Of a stretch of DNA of 64,000 bases, positions 1 through 7,988 are shown one piece after another (the stretch's first letter is position 1; every line of letters begins with the position of its first letter). The notes beneath the pieces are model-generated. The model worked only from the letters and a program-made list of their open reading frames with translations. It did no database searches and was not told where the DNA came from. A program made the translations under genes and the position numbers. The DNA is from JAJFJD01 sp965228695 (GTDB taxonomy: Bacteria > Pseudomonadota > Alphaproteobacteria > UBA8366): the NCBI GenBank assembly GCA_965228695.1, contig CBDDIB010000002.1, forward strand, positions 2,356,001-2,420,000, given 5' to 3'.

Positions 1-1
1 G

Positions 2-97
2 ATCGTGATCGTCACGGTCGGGATCATCGTTATCCGGACCATGCGTCATATGGACGGCGTTCCGGTGGTTGAAGAAACGCCGGACCCGCCGAAATAG
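2..97 (+). CDS. C-terminal end of a membrane protein (partial)
   Basis: Only the last 31 codons lie in the window. They read as a strongly hydrophobic stretch (IVIVTVGIIVI), a short basic turn (RTMRH), and a polar Pro/Glu-rich tail ending in PDPPK and a TAG stop. This looks like a single C-terminal membrane helix with a cytoplasmic tail. No family can be named from this fragment. It runs toward fabI with an 79-base gap, so the two may be separately transcribed. Confidence 0.5.
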   Translation: MVIVTVGIIVIRTMRHMDGVPVVEETPDPPK

Positions 98-176
98 GGC
101 GGATGCCGCCTTTGACCGGCGGACCTTCTTGTATAAGATGTCGCGCACTTTGCCTTGAGTTTTTATTGGAGTTCCG

Positions 177-1016
177 ATGGCTGAGCCGCAAGCGCTGATG
201 GCAGGAAAACGTGGACTGGTAATGGGGGTCGCGAACGACCGCTCGATCGCCTGGGGTATCTCCCGGGTGCTTGCCGACCATGGCGCCGAACTCGCCTTTT
301 CCTATCAAGCGCCGCAGCTCGAACGCAGGGTAAAACCGCTTGCGGAGTCGATTGGGTCGGACTTTATCGTCGAATGCGACGCCGGCGATGACGACAGCCT
401 GGACAACCTGTTCACCGAGATCGGCAAGCGGTGGGACAGCCTCGACTTCATCGTACATGCCATCGCCTTTTCGGACCGGCATGAGTTGACCGGCAAATAC
501 GTCAACACGTCGCGCGCCAATTTCCAGCTTACCCTGGATGTATCCTGCTACACACTGACCGCGCTGTGCCAGCGCGCAGCGGAGATGATGCCGAATGGCG
601 GGAGCATCCTGACGCTGACCTATTACGGGTCGGAACGCGTGATGCCGCATTACAATGTCATGGGCGTCGCGAAGGCGGCGTTGGAAGCGAGCGTGCGGTA
701 TCTTGCGGTCGATCTCGGCGGGCAGAACATTCGCGTGAACGCGATCTCGGCGGGCCCGATCAAGACGCTCGCAGCGTCGGGTATCGGCGACTTCTGCTAT
801 ATCCTGAAATGGAACGAGTTGAACTCGCCGCTGAAGCGCAACGTCACGCTCGACGATGTCGGCAATTCCGGGCTGTACCTCCTATCGGACCTGAGCAGCG
901 GCGTGACCGGCGAAGTCCATCATGTGGACTCCGGCTACCATACGGTTGGCATGGTGTCGGTCGACGCGGCCGACGAAGTCTCGAAACTCATTGACGGTCT
1001 CAGGACCAAATCCTGA
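177..1016 (+). CDS. fabI: Enoyl-[acyl-carrier-protein] reductase (NADH), FabI type
   Basis: Catalyses the last reduction of each fatty-acid elongation cycle, converting trans-2-enoyl-ACP to acyl-ACP with NADH in the cytosol. The 279-residue length is normal. The cofactor loop GVANDRSIAWG is at residues 17-27. The active site is Tyr149 (TYYG), Tyr159 and Lys166 (YNVMGVAK), with the same spacing as Tyr146/Tyr156/Lys163 of E. coli FabI. The ATG at 177 follows a GGAG ribosome-binding site at 168-171. The chorismate synthase gene starts 18 bases downstream, so the two probably form an operon, a pairing I associate with Rhodospirillales-like genomes. This family is the target of triclosan-class inhibitors; no resistance change can be judged here. 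Confidence 0.96.
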   Translation: MAEPQALMAGKRGLVMGVANDRSIAWGISRVLADHGAELAFSYQAPQLERRVKPLAESIGSDFIVECDAGDDDSLDNLFTEIGKRWDSLDFIVHAIAFSDRHELTGKYVNTSRANFQLTLDVSCYTLTALCQRAAEMMPNGGSILTLTYYGSERVMPHYNVMGVAKAALEASVRYLAVDLGGQNIRVNAISAGPIKTLAASGIGDFCYILKWNELNSPLKRNVTLDDVGNSGLYLLSDLSSGVTGEVHHVDSGYHTVGMVSVDAADEVSKLIDGLRTKS

Positions 1017-1034
1017 GCCGCAGCGGCGGCCCTC

Positions 1035-2108
1035 ATGTCGGATAACAGCTTCGGACATCTTTTCCGCTTCACCACCTGGGGTGAAAGTCACGGCCCGGCT
1101 ATCGGCGCCGTGGTCGACGGCGTGCCTCCGGGGCTGCCGGTGACCGAGGCGGATCTCCAACAGTGGCTCGACAAGCGGCGGCCGGGGCAATCGAAATACA
1201 CGACCCAGCGCAAGGAACCGGATCAGGTGAAAATCCTGTCGGGCGTTTTCGAGGGCGTCACCACGGGGACGCCGGTCAGCATGATGATCGAGAATGTGGA
1301 CCAGCGGTCGCGCGACTACGGCGATATCAAGGACAAGTTTCGCCCGGCGCATGCGGACTACACCTATCACCAGAAATACGGCCTGCGGGATTACCGTGGC
1401 GGCGGCCGGGCATCGGCCCGCGAGACCGCGCTGCGCGTTGCGGCGGGCGGCATCGCGCGCAAGGTGCTGGGCGACGGGATCGAGATTCGCGGCGGCCTTG
1501 TGCAGATGGGGCCGCATACCGTGGACCGGGACCGCTGCACTTGGGACGAGACGGCGAACAACCCCTTCTTCTGCCCGGACCCCGTGGCGGCGGAAGAGTG
1601 GGCGACCTTCCTGGACGGCGTCCGCAAGGACGGCTCGTCGGTCGGCGCGGTGATCGAGGTCGTTGCCTCGGGCGTGCCTGTGGGCTGGGGGGCGCCGGTC
1701 TACGGCAAGCTAGACGCCGATCTGGCCGCGGCGATGATGAGCATCAACGCGGTGAAGGGTGTGGAGGTCGGCACCGGCATGGCATCCGCCGCGCTGCGCG
1801 GCGAAGACAACGCCGATGAAATGGCGATGAACAACGACGGCACCGTTCGGTTCCTGTCGAACCATGCGGGTGGTGTCCTCGGCGGCATCTCGTCGGGGCA
1901 AGACGTGGTGGTGCGCTTCGCGGTGAAGCCGACAAGTTCGATTCTGAAGCCGCGCCGCACCGTTACCGTGGACGGGCAGAATGCGGAAATCGTCACCAAG
2001 GGCCGACACGATCCTTGTGTCGGCATCCGCGTCGTCCCGGTGGGCGAGGCAATGATGGCCTGCGTCCTCGCCGACCACATGCTGCGCCACCGTGGCCAAT
2101 GCGGCTGA
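1035..2108 (+). CDS. aroC: Chorismate synthase
   Basis: Last step of the shikimate pathway: removes phosphate from 5-enolpyruvylshikimate 3-phosphate to give chorismate, using reduced FMN without net redox change. The 357-residue protein has the family N-terminal signature WGESHGPAIGAVVDG at residues 15-29, the RASARETALRVAAGG block, and the C-terminal HDPCVGIRVVPVGEAM block. It is full length. It lies 18 bases after fabI on the same strand, probably in one transcript. It converges with puuE (17-base gap) and I see no clear terminator there. Confidence 0.97.
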   Translation: MSDNSFGHLFRFTTWGESHGPAIGAVVDGVPPGLPVTEADLQQWLDKRRPGQSKYTTQRKEPDQVKILSGVFEGVTTGTPVSMMIENVDQRSRDYGDIKDKFRPAHADYTYHQKYGLRDYRGGGRASARETALRVAAGGIARKVLGDGIEIRGGLVQMGPHTVDRDRCTWDETANNPFFCPDPVAAEEWATFLDGVRKDGSSVGAVIEVVASGVPVGWGAPVYGKLDADLAAAMMSINAVKGVEVGTGMASAALRGEDNADEMAMNNDGTVRFLSNHAGGVLGGISSGQDVVVRFAVKPTSSILKPRRTVTVDGQNAEIVTKGRHDPCVGIRVVPVGEAMMACVLADHMLRHRGQCG

Positions 2109-2125
2109 TCTTTTCGTAGTTATTC

Positions 2126-3040
2126 CTACGTTGTTTCCGGCGGATGCGTCTTGCGCCAGTGGCGGGCGATGTCGATGCGCCGGGTGATCCAGACGTCCTC
2201 GTGTTTCTGGACGTGGTCGAGGAAGCGCAGCAGTGCGGCGGCGCGGCCCGGCCGGCCGACGAGACGGCAGTGCAGCCCGACGCTCATCATCTTCGGCGCG
2301 CCGTCGGATCCTTCCGCATACAGCACGTCGAAACTGTCCCGGAGATAGGCGAAAAACTGATCGCCGGAGTTGAACCCCTGCGGCGTGCCGAAGCGCATAT
2401 CGTTGGCGTCGAGGGTGTAGGGCACGATCAGCTGCGGGCCGGCCGGCGCGTCCCGCCAATACGGCAGATCGTCCGCATAGGAATCGGCAGCGTATTCGAA
2501 GCCTTCCTCGGCAGCGAGGTCAAGCGTATGGATCGAGCAGCGGCCGGTGTACCAGCCGAGCGGCCGTGCGCCGGTGGCCTCGGTATGGATGCGGATGGCT
2601 TCCGCCATGTGTTCACGCTCCTGGTCGGCGGTGAAATCCTTGTATTCGATCCAGCGGTAGGCGTGCGACGCGATTTCCCAGTCCGCTTCCTTCATCGCGG
2701 CGACGGCTTCCGGGTTCCGCGCGAGCGCCATGGCGACCCCGTAGACGGTCAACGGCAGGCCGCGTGCGGTGAAGATTCGCCAGAGCCGCCAGAACCCGGC
2801 GCGCGATCCATACTCGTAGATCGACTCCATATTCATATGCCGTTCGCCGGGCCAGGGCGCGGCGCCGACGATCTCGGACAGGAAGGCCTCGGATGCTTCG
2901 TCGCCATGCAGGATGTTGTTCTCCGCGCCTTCCTCGTAGTTGATGACGAATTGCAGCGCGATCTTGGCACCGTCCGGCCATTGCGGGTCCGGCGGCGTGC
3001 GGCCGTAGCCGATCATGTCGCGGGGGTAGCTGTCGCTCAT
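2126..3040 (-). CDS. puuE: PuuE-type allantoinase / polysaccharide-deacetylase family protein
   Basis: The 304-residue protein begins SYPRDMIGYGRTPPDPQWP and continues with NYEEGAENNILHGD and SIYEYGSRAGFWR, the pattern of the PuuE (cofactor-independent allantoinase) branch of the polysaccharide-deacetylase family. Known members hydrolyse allantoin to allantoate in purine catabolism. The ATG at 3040 follows a GAAAGGA ribosome-binding site; longer in-frame extensions upstream run into the neighbouring gene. The DUF2141 gene on the same strand ends 25 bases upstream. No other ureide-pathway gene is adjacent, so the substrate remains inferred. Related polysaccharide deacetylases are the main alternative. 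Confidence 0.82.
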   Translation of the reverse strand: MSDSYPRDMIGYGRTPPDPQWPDGAKIALQFVINYEEGAENNILHGDEASEAFLSEIVGAAPWPGERHMNMESIYEYGSRAGFWRLWRIFTARGLPLTVYGVAMALARNPEAVAAMKEADWEIASHAYRWIEYKDFTADQEREHMAEAIRIHTEATGARPLGWYTGRCSIHTLDLAAEEGFEYAADSYADDLPYWRDAPAGPQLIVPYTLDANDMRFGTPQGFNSGDQFFAYLRDSFDVLYAEGSDGAPKMMSVGLHCRLVGRPGRAAALLRFLDHVQKHEDVWITRRIDIARHWRKTHPPETT

Positions 3041-3065
3041 TCGTCTAATCCTTTCTTTTATCGGC

Positions 3066-3575
3066 CTATTGCATGTCGATCCGGATCGACATGTCGTCCT
3101 CTGAAACCTCGACCGCTGCGTCGCTGAATTTCGGCGGACCCAAAAATCCGGTGGCGTTCCGGCTGAACCCGTATGGTTCCGTCGGAATGCCGACCAGGTT
3201 CTTGCCGATCCGGCCATCCCGGTTGCTGTCTTGAAAGACGATCACCGCGTAACGGCCGGGCGAGAGGCTCGAAAACACCGTGCGCCGGATGCCGGTGTCG
3301 GCGCGGATCGATGCGCCCAGGAACCGGTCCGTGTCGCGCACGAACCCGTCGGGGTTGTCGAAGGCTTTCAAGGCGAGGTCGAACCCATCGGCGGTGTCGT
3401 ACAGTCCCAGCACGATGACGCCGTCATTCGACCGGATACCGGCGATCTCGACCGTTAGATCCGCCGCCGCGGCAGAGCCCGGCAGGGCCACGACGCAACA
3501 GGCGGCAATGCCGCCGCAAACGCTCCAAACCCAATGTTTCAGGGCGAGCGGTACCCCCGTAATTCGCTGAAACAA
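3066..3575 (-). CDS. Exported DUF2141 family protein, probable TTG start
   Basis: A 169-residue protein with an N-terminal signal peptide (hydrophobic core CGGIAACCVVALPG, then AAAA-D near residue 39) and a beta-rich mature part. Motifs such as GVIVLGLYD, LSPGRYAVIVFQDSNRDG and IPTEPYGFSRNA are characteristic of DUF2141, whose function is unknown. No ATG is available in front of the signal peptide. TTG at 3575 is the best start because GGGAGAAGGG sits about seven bases upstream. It is cotranscribed with, and just upstream of, puuE. It probably acts in the periplasm. Confidence 0.75.
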   Translation of the reverse strand: MFQRITGVPLALKHWVWSVCGGIAACCVVALPGSAAAADLTVEIAGIRSNDGVIVLGLYDTADGFDLALKAFDNPDGFVRDTDRFLGASIRADTGIRRTVFSSLSPGRYAVIVFQDSNRDGRIGKNLVGIPTEPYGFSRNATGFLGPPKFSDAAVEVSEDDMSIRIDMQ

Positions 3576-3690
3576 TTGAAACCCTTCTCCCGGTTGCCGG
3601 AAATCCGGCTGAAATCGGGCGCTTCTATCGTTGTACCCGGTTCGATGGCCGATGCCGGCCAAAGACCGATCGCCAACGAGGAGAATAGAA

Positions 3691-4539
3691 ATGCCCGAGA
3701 TCACAGTAAACGGCTTGAATGCGAATTACACCGATACCGGACCCGCAACGGGTGACACGATCCTGTTGCTGCATGCCGGCGGGACTTCATCCGCCCATTG
3801 GCGGAAGGTCGCGCCTCTCCTCGACGGCGATGTCCGGTTGATCGCGCCCGACCTGATCGGTTTCGGTGAAACCGACAGTTGGCGCGGCGGCCGGGAATTG
3901 ACCCATGACGACCAGGCGGGCTTGGTCGCCGGACTGATGGATCACTTGGACGTCGGGCCGGTGCATGTGGTCGGGCATTCCTACGGCGGTGCGACTGCGA
4001 CCCGGTTCGCGCTGCGGTATCCTGAAAAGCTCAAAGGACTCGTTCTTATCGAGCCGGTTTTGACGCCGTTGTTGAAGCAGTCCGGCGATTCCGCGCTGTT
4101 CCAATCAAGTCGAATCCTGGCGTGCGCCTTCATCACCGATGCCGAGGCCGGAAGGTTTGAAGCCGCCTGGCGGCGTTTCATCGACAATCACAACGGCGAC
4201 GGGACCTGGAACGGCTTGTCCGATAAGGCGCGCGACCGGTTTCTCGCGATGACGATGGAAACCGCCGATGCCTACAGGTCGAACATGAACAACACCACGA
4301 CGCTCACCGATCTGATGGGCCTGGCGGCGCCGACGATGGTGGTGAGCGGCGAGGCCACCTGCAAGAGTTTCCGCCGTATCTGCGCGATCGTTCGCGAGCG
4401 TGTGCCCGGCTGTACCGACCGCATCATCGACGGGGCCGGCCACATGTCGCCGCTGACCCATCCGCAGACCGTTGCGGTGGCCATCAAGAGCCACGTGGAA
4501 GTTGCGAATTGGTGCGCAATGCGAAAGGCCGCCGCGTAG
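3691..4539 (+). CDS. Alpha/beta hydrolase
   Basis: A 282-residue alpha/beta-hydrolase-fold enzyme. Visible elements: LLLHAGGTSSAHW (oxyanion region, about 25-37), DLIGFGETD (54-62), nucleophile elbow GHSYGG with Ser97, and the late histidine in GAGHMSPLTHPQ. The start at ATG 3691 is set by a GAGGAG site at 3678-3683; the in-frame extension upstream lacks a comparable site. An acyl-CoA-dehydrogenase-like gene starts 38 bases downstream, so they probably form an operon that breaks down an ester or acyl compound. The substrate cannot be read from the sequence. Confidence 0.85.
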   Translation: MPEITVNGLNANYTDTGPATGDTILLLHAGGTSSAHWRKVAPLLDGDVRLIAPDLIGFGETDSWRGGRELTHDDQAGLVAGLMDHLDVGPVHVVGHSYGGATATRFALRYPEKLKGLVLIEPVLTPLLKQSGDSALFQSSRILACAFITDAEAGRFEAAWRRFIDNHNGDGTWNGLSDKARDRFLAMTMETADAYRSNMNNTTTLTDLMGLAAPTMVVSGEATCKSFRRICAIVRERVPGCTDRIIDGAGHMSPLTHPQTVAVAIKSHVEVANWCAMRKAAA

Positions 4540-4577
4540 CCCGAATCCCAACCCCTTGAAAAGAAGGAACCGAACCC

Positions 4578-5732
4578 ATGACCGCCTCCCTTGACCTCAA
4601 CGCCGTTCTGAAGGAACTCGGCCCGCGCTTCGCCGCCGGTGTCGCTGACCGCGATACGGCAGCCGAATTCGTTGCCGATCACTACGACGAATTGCGCGAG
4701 CGAAGGGTGTTTTCCGCCCTGGTGCCGATCGAACTCGGCGGGGGCGGCGCCTCGCATAGCGAGATGTGCGCCTTCCTGCGCGGATTGGCGCATTACTGCA
4801 GCTCGACGGCCCTGGCAGTTTCGATGCATCAGCATCTCGTGGCCGCCGCCGTCTACAACTACCGCAACGGCCGGCCGGGACAGAAACTTTTGGAACGCGT
4901 CGCAGAAAAGGAAGCGGTGCTGGTCAGTACCGGCGCCAACGATTGGCTCGGCTCCAACGGCGAGGTGGAGCGGGTCGCCGACGGTTACCGTGTGACCGCG
5001 CGCAAGCCGTTTGCCAGCGGCTCGCCGAAGGGCGACGTTCTGGTCACTTCCGCGCCGTATGAAGACCCCGAGGAAGGGTGGCAGGTGCTGCATTTCCCAG
5101 TGCCCTTCGCGAGCGACGGGGTGTCGCGCGCCGGCGATTGGGATACGCTCGGCATGCGCTCCACGGGCTCGGAAACGGTCGTCCTCGACGGCGTGTTCGT
5201 TCCGGATGAGGCGGTCGTCATGCGGCGCCCGCGCCATGCCTATCACATGGCGTTCAACGTGATCCTGACGGTCGCGATGCCGCTGATTCTGTCCGCCTAT
5301 GTCGGCGTCGCCGAGGCCGCGGCCGACATTGCGGAAGACCAAGCGAGCAAGCGCATCGCCGATCCGGCGACGCCGTTTCAGTTGGGCGAGTTGGCCAACA
5401 CGCTGACCACCGCGCAGTTGGCGCTCGACGCGATGATCGGTATCACCAACGATTGGCAGTTCGACGCCACGCCGGAAACCGCCAATGCAATCCTCGTCCG
5501 CAAGACGATTGCCGCCAACGCCGTGATCGCCACGGTCGAGAAGGCATTGGAAACCGCGGGCGGTTCGGGTTTCTATTCGAAGATTGGGTTGGAGCGGCTG
5601 CTGCGCGACGCGCATGGGGTGCAATTCCATCCGCTTCCCGAGAAGCGGCAGCAGCAGTTCACGGGCCGGCTGGCGCTCGGCCTGGATCCGATCCTCGACA
5701 CGCCGGTCGCGTCGGTGAAGGCCGCGGCGTAA
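4578..5732 (+). CDS. Acyl-CoA dehydrogenase family flavoprotein
   Basis: 384 residues with the three-part acyl-CoA dehydrogenase architecture: an N-terminal helical part, a central beta domain (ARKPFASGSPKGDVLVTSAP, DTLGMRSTGSETVVLDGVFVP), and a C-terminal helical part ending in GGSGFYSKIGLERLLRDA. The usual YEGT catalytic-Glu motif is absent; the equivalent stretch reads HPLPEKRQQQFTGR. That tail resembles the branch that includes flavin-dependent monooxygenases of this fold (DszC/SfnC-like), so dehydrogenation should not be assumed. It is probably cotranscribed with the alpha/beta hydrolase and is followed by a strong terminator. Confidence 0.85.
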   Translation: MTASLDLNAVLKELGPRFAAGVADRDTAAEFVADHYDELRERRVFSALVPIELGGGGASHSEMCAFLRGLAHYCSSTALAVSMHQHLVAAAVYNYRNGRPGQKLLERVAEKEAVLVSTGANDWLGSNGEVERVADGYRVTARKPFASGSPKGDVLVTSAPYEDPEEGWQVLHFPVPFASDGVSRAGDWDTLGMRSTGSETVVLDGVFVPDEAVVMRRPRHAYHMAFNVILTVAMPLILSAYVGVAEAAADIAEDQASKRIADPATPFQLGELANTLTTAQLALDAMIGITNDWQFDATPETANAILVRKTIAANAVIATVEKALETAGGSGFYSKIGLERLLRDAHGVQFHPLPEKRQQQFTGRLALGLDPILDTPVASVKAAA

Positions 5733-5750
5733 CCAGACTTATGGCATGGG

Positions 5751-5785
5751 AAAGGCGCGATACCGGATTTCGGTATCGCGCCTTT
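5751..5785 (+). terminator. Rho-independent terminator
   Basis: A perfect 15-base-pair stem (AAAGGCGCGATACCG with its complement) around a GATTT loop, followed by CTTTG. It begins 18 bases after the acyl-CoA dehydrogenase stop and closes the hydrolase/dehydrogenase operon. The complementary strand could also serve the leftward peroxiredoxin gene, which ends at 5823. Confidence 0.85.
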
Positions 5786-5822
5786 CTTTGTACGCAAAGG
5801 AATTGAAATGCGTCGCCGGACG

Positions 5823-6269
5823 CTAGCTCAATTCCGCGAGCACTTCGGCCGGATGGGCCTCGGCGTTCATGTCGGCATAGGTCTTGGCGACCGTGCCGTC
5901 CGGTGCCACAAGAATTGACACTCGGTTGGGCTTTTCCTGATCCTCGCTGTCGGCGGCGCCATAGGCCATGGCGACGATCCGGTCGGGGTCCTGCAGCAAA
6001 TCGGCTGTGTAGCCTACTTCATCGCGCCAGGTCTTAAGGTCTTCGGTCGAACTGAACGTAATGCCCAGCAGGACGGTGTTCTTGTCGGCAAAGTCTTGGG
6101 TTCGATCACGGAACCCGTTGGCTTGCTTAGTTCAATTGTTGCCGAATGCGCGGGGATAGAACCAGATCAGCACATTCTTGCCCATATAGTCCGCCAGGCT
6201 TACCGATTCGCCGTCTTGATTCGGCAGAATGAAGCCGGGCGCGATACTTCCGATTTCGGGTAAGGACAT
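5823..6269 (-). CDS. Peroxiredoxin (Bcp/PrxQ-like), probable selenoprotein with in-frame UGA at codon 46
   Basis: Read through one in-frame TGA (6132-6134), the 148-codon frame gives a full peroxiredoxin: start IGSIAPGFILPNQDG, strand VLIWFYPRAFGNN, then UGA, then TKQANGFRDR, and end ILVAPDGTVAKTYADMNAEAHPAEVLAEL. The UGA falls exactly where Bcp/PrxQ proteins have the peroxidatic Cys (FYP...C-T-K-x-A-x-GFRD). Homology continues undisturbed on both sides, there is no other lesion, and a bacterial SECIS-like hairpin follows. I therefore read it as selenocysteine, not a dead gene. No Cys is encoded anywhere; the usual resolving Cys five residues later is Asn51, so this would be a one-Sec enzyme needing an external thiol reductant. 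The start ATG follows AGAGGGAG. Expected role: reduction of hydroperoxides in the cytosol. Sec machinery is not in this window. The alternative is a one-base nonsense mutation. Confidence 0.82.
6088..6126 (-). promoter_or_regulatory. Bacterial SECIS-like stem-loop downstream of the UGA codon
   Basis: On the minus strand, GGGTTC (6116-6111) pairs perfectly with GAACCC (6103-6098) around the seven-base loop CGTGATC. The loop begins 21 bases after the UGA and has G at its second position, as the bacterial SECIS consensus demands (a G among the first two loop bases, a loop about 16-37 bases from UGA). A lower stem GCAAG/C-TTTGC with one bulged U (6126-6122 with 6093-6088) extends it. Its role would be to bind SelB with Sec-tRNA. 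The hairpin is inside the coding sequence, as is usual in bacteria. Confidence 0.72.
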
Positions 6270-6356
6270 TCGCTCCCTCTTTCGATGATGGTTACGTCAA
6301 ACGAATCGCCGATAGTCTAACACTGGAGTCACCGATGAAAAGCCGATGCCGCCTCC

Positions 6357-7601
6357 TTACTCGGCAGCGTTGCTCGCCTTGTCGGCGGCTTCCCGCTGCG
6401 CCAGTTTCAGATATCCGTCGCGCGTCTGCGGCAGTTTCTGTCCCAGGATTTGCGAAGCCACGACCGTGCGCAGAATCTGTGCGGTGCCGCCGCCGATGGT
6501 GAACATGCGGCCGTCGCGCACCATGCGTTCAATGGGGTTGCGCCGCGAATACCCGGCGGCGCCGTACATCTGCAGCGCATCGTTGGTGACCTTGATCGCC
6601 ATCTCCGAGGCGACGATCTTGGCTTGCGCCGCGAGCTTCACGTCGGGGAAGCCCATATTGCTATTCTCGGCACTGGCCGCCGCCTTGTAGATCAGCGCGC
6701 GGGCCGCCTCGACCTGGCTGTCCATGTCGACCAGCATCCATTGCAATCCTTGGAACTCGGCAATCGGGCGACCGAATTGCTCGCGCTTTTGCGCATAATT
6801 CAGGGCATGATCGTAGGCGCCGGCCGCGATACCCAGCGCGATGGTGCCCGCGCCGACCCGTTGCGAATTGTAGGCGTTCATCAGGTCGGCGAAGCCGCGC
6901 TTGAAGCCGCTGGGCGATTCGACCAGCGCGTCCGCGGGTACTTCCATGTCCTCGCAGATGACTTCGGCTTCCGGAATGCCGCGCAGGCCCATGGTGGGTT
7001 CGCGGTCGCCGATGCGAAGGCCGGGTGTCTCGTCGCGCATGGCGAGGAATCCGCCGATGCCCAGTTCCGTGCCGTCCTCGTCGAAGGCGCGGGCAAAGAT
7101 CAGATGCAGCCAGGATACGCCGGCGCCGGTGATCCAATGCTTTTTGCCGTTGATCACCCATTTGTCGCCGCGCTTGTCCGCGCGCGTCGTCATTTCGGTC
7201 GCCGCACTGCCGGCCTCCGGCTCCGTGATGCAGATCGCCGGCTTGTCGGCCCGCGAGAAGATCACGTCCGCCGCCATGCGTTTTTGTTCTTCGGTGCCGT
7301 AGCGCATGACCGTGCTGATCGCGCCCATGTTGGATTCCACCACGATCCGCGCGGTCACGCCGCAGACCATGGCCATTTGCTCGATGACAAGGACCGCATC
7401 GAGAAAGCTCCGGCCCTGGCCGCCGTATTCCTTGGGGATCGTCATGCCCATGAATCCGGCTTCGTTCAGTGCCTTGGCGTTGTCCCACGGGTATTCTTCG
7501 GTTTTGTCGATCTCCGGCGCACGGGCGGCGAAGACATTCTGCGCAAGGTCGCGGGCACGTTGCTGCAAATCCCGCTGGTCCGGGGAGAAGTCGAAATCCA
7601 T
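6357..7601 (-). CDS. Acyl-CoA dehydrogenase
   Basis: A 414-residue acyl-CoA dehydrogenase: helical N-terminus starting MDFDFSPDQRDLQQ, flavin-binding signature ICITEPEAGSAATEMTTRA, GLRGIPEAEVICEDMEVPADAL in the middle domain, and QKREQFGRPIAEFQGLQW plus MYGAAGYSRRNPIERMVRDGRM near the end. The usual YEGT catalytic motif reads GGGTAQI, with Gly for Glu, as in several bacterial subfamilies where the base lies elsewhere. The start at 7601 has AAGGAC upstream. Acts on an acyl-CoA thioester with electron transfer to ETF. The chain length is unknown. It is 87 bases upstream of the peroxiredoxin on the same strand. Confidence 0.9.
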   Translation of the reverse strand: MDFDFSPDQRDLQQRARDLAQNVFAARAPEIDKTEEYPWDNAKALNEAGFMGMTIPKEYGGQGRSFLDAVLVIEQMAMVCGVTARIVVESNMGAISTVMRYGTEEQKRMAADVIFSRADKPAICITEPEAGSAATEMTTRADKRGDKWVINGKKHWITGAGVSWLHLIFARAFDEDGTELGIGGFLAMRDETPGLRIGDREPTMGLRGIPEAEVICEDMEVPADALVESPSGFKRGFADLMNAYNSQRVGAGTIALGIAAGAYDHALNYAQKREQFGRPIAEFQGLQWMLVDMDSQVEAARALIYKAAASAENSNMGFPDVKLAAQAKIVASEMAIKVTNDALQMYGAAGYSRRNPIERMVRDGRMFTIGGGTAQILRTVVASQILGQKLPQTRDGYLKLAQREAADKASNAAE

Positions 7602-7988
7602 GAAATTGTCCTTGTTTGGGGCGACGTCGGGCCGAGTATGAAACCGCCCTTCCGGGATGACAAGGCCTGGAGCCCGGCCGCGCACCGGCGTTGTGGGTTA
7701 CGGGTCCCGAGGCGCTTGCGGTCTTTCCCGCGAGGAGCGGCGTGCAAATATCTTGATACCGGGTATGGACATTCGGGAAAACCGATCCTACTTGATCAGC
7801 AGGCCTCTCTAAATGTTCGCTCCCAGGATCGTGATTCGGTGCGCTCCTGGAACGGGCTTGTCCCTGACGGCTCGCGCCTTATTTCGATGTTGTGCGGCAT
7901 GCTGTTGGGGATTTGTTTTCACGTAACCTGTCTAGCAGGTTCTTGAAAGATCGATTCTTGGGTCCATTCGCGGCGCAATTATCGAAAA
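7602..7988. other. 387-base divergent intergenic region with a 17-bp operator-like palindrome
   Basis: I see no gene here. It separates the leftward acyl-CoA dehydrogenase from the rightward RND efflux operon, so it should carry both promoters. At 7925-7941 the sequence AACCTG-TCTAG-CAGGTT is a perfect 6-base inverted repeat with a 5-base spacer, 48 bases before the adaptor start. That size and place fit a dimeric repressor of the TetR/MarR kind, but no regulator gene is adjacent. Confidence 0.45.

Noticed and set aside
6098..6116. GGTTCGAT-like stretch resembling a tRNA T-arm
   Set aside because: No acceptor, D or anticodon arms fit around it; it is the loop region of the SECIS-like hairpin in the peroxiredoxin.
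5823..6269. Reading the peroxiredoxin as a pseudogene with a nonsense mutation
   Set aside because: The single stop is exactly at the active-site Cys, a SECIS-like hairpin follows, and there is no other lesion. It remains the main alternative.
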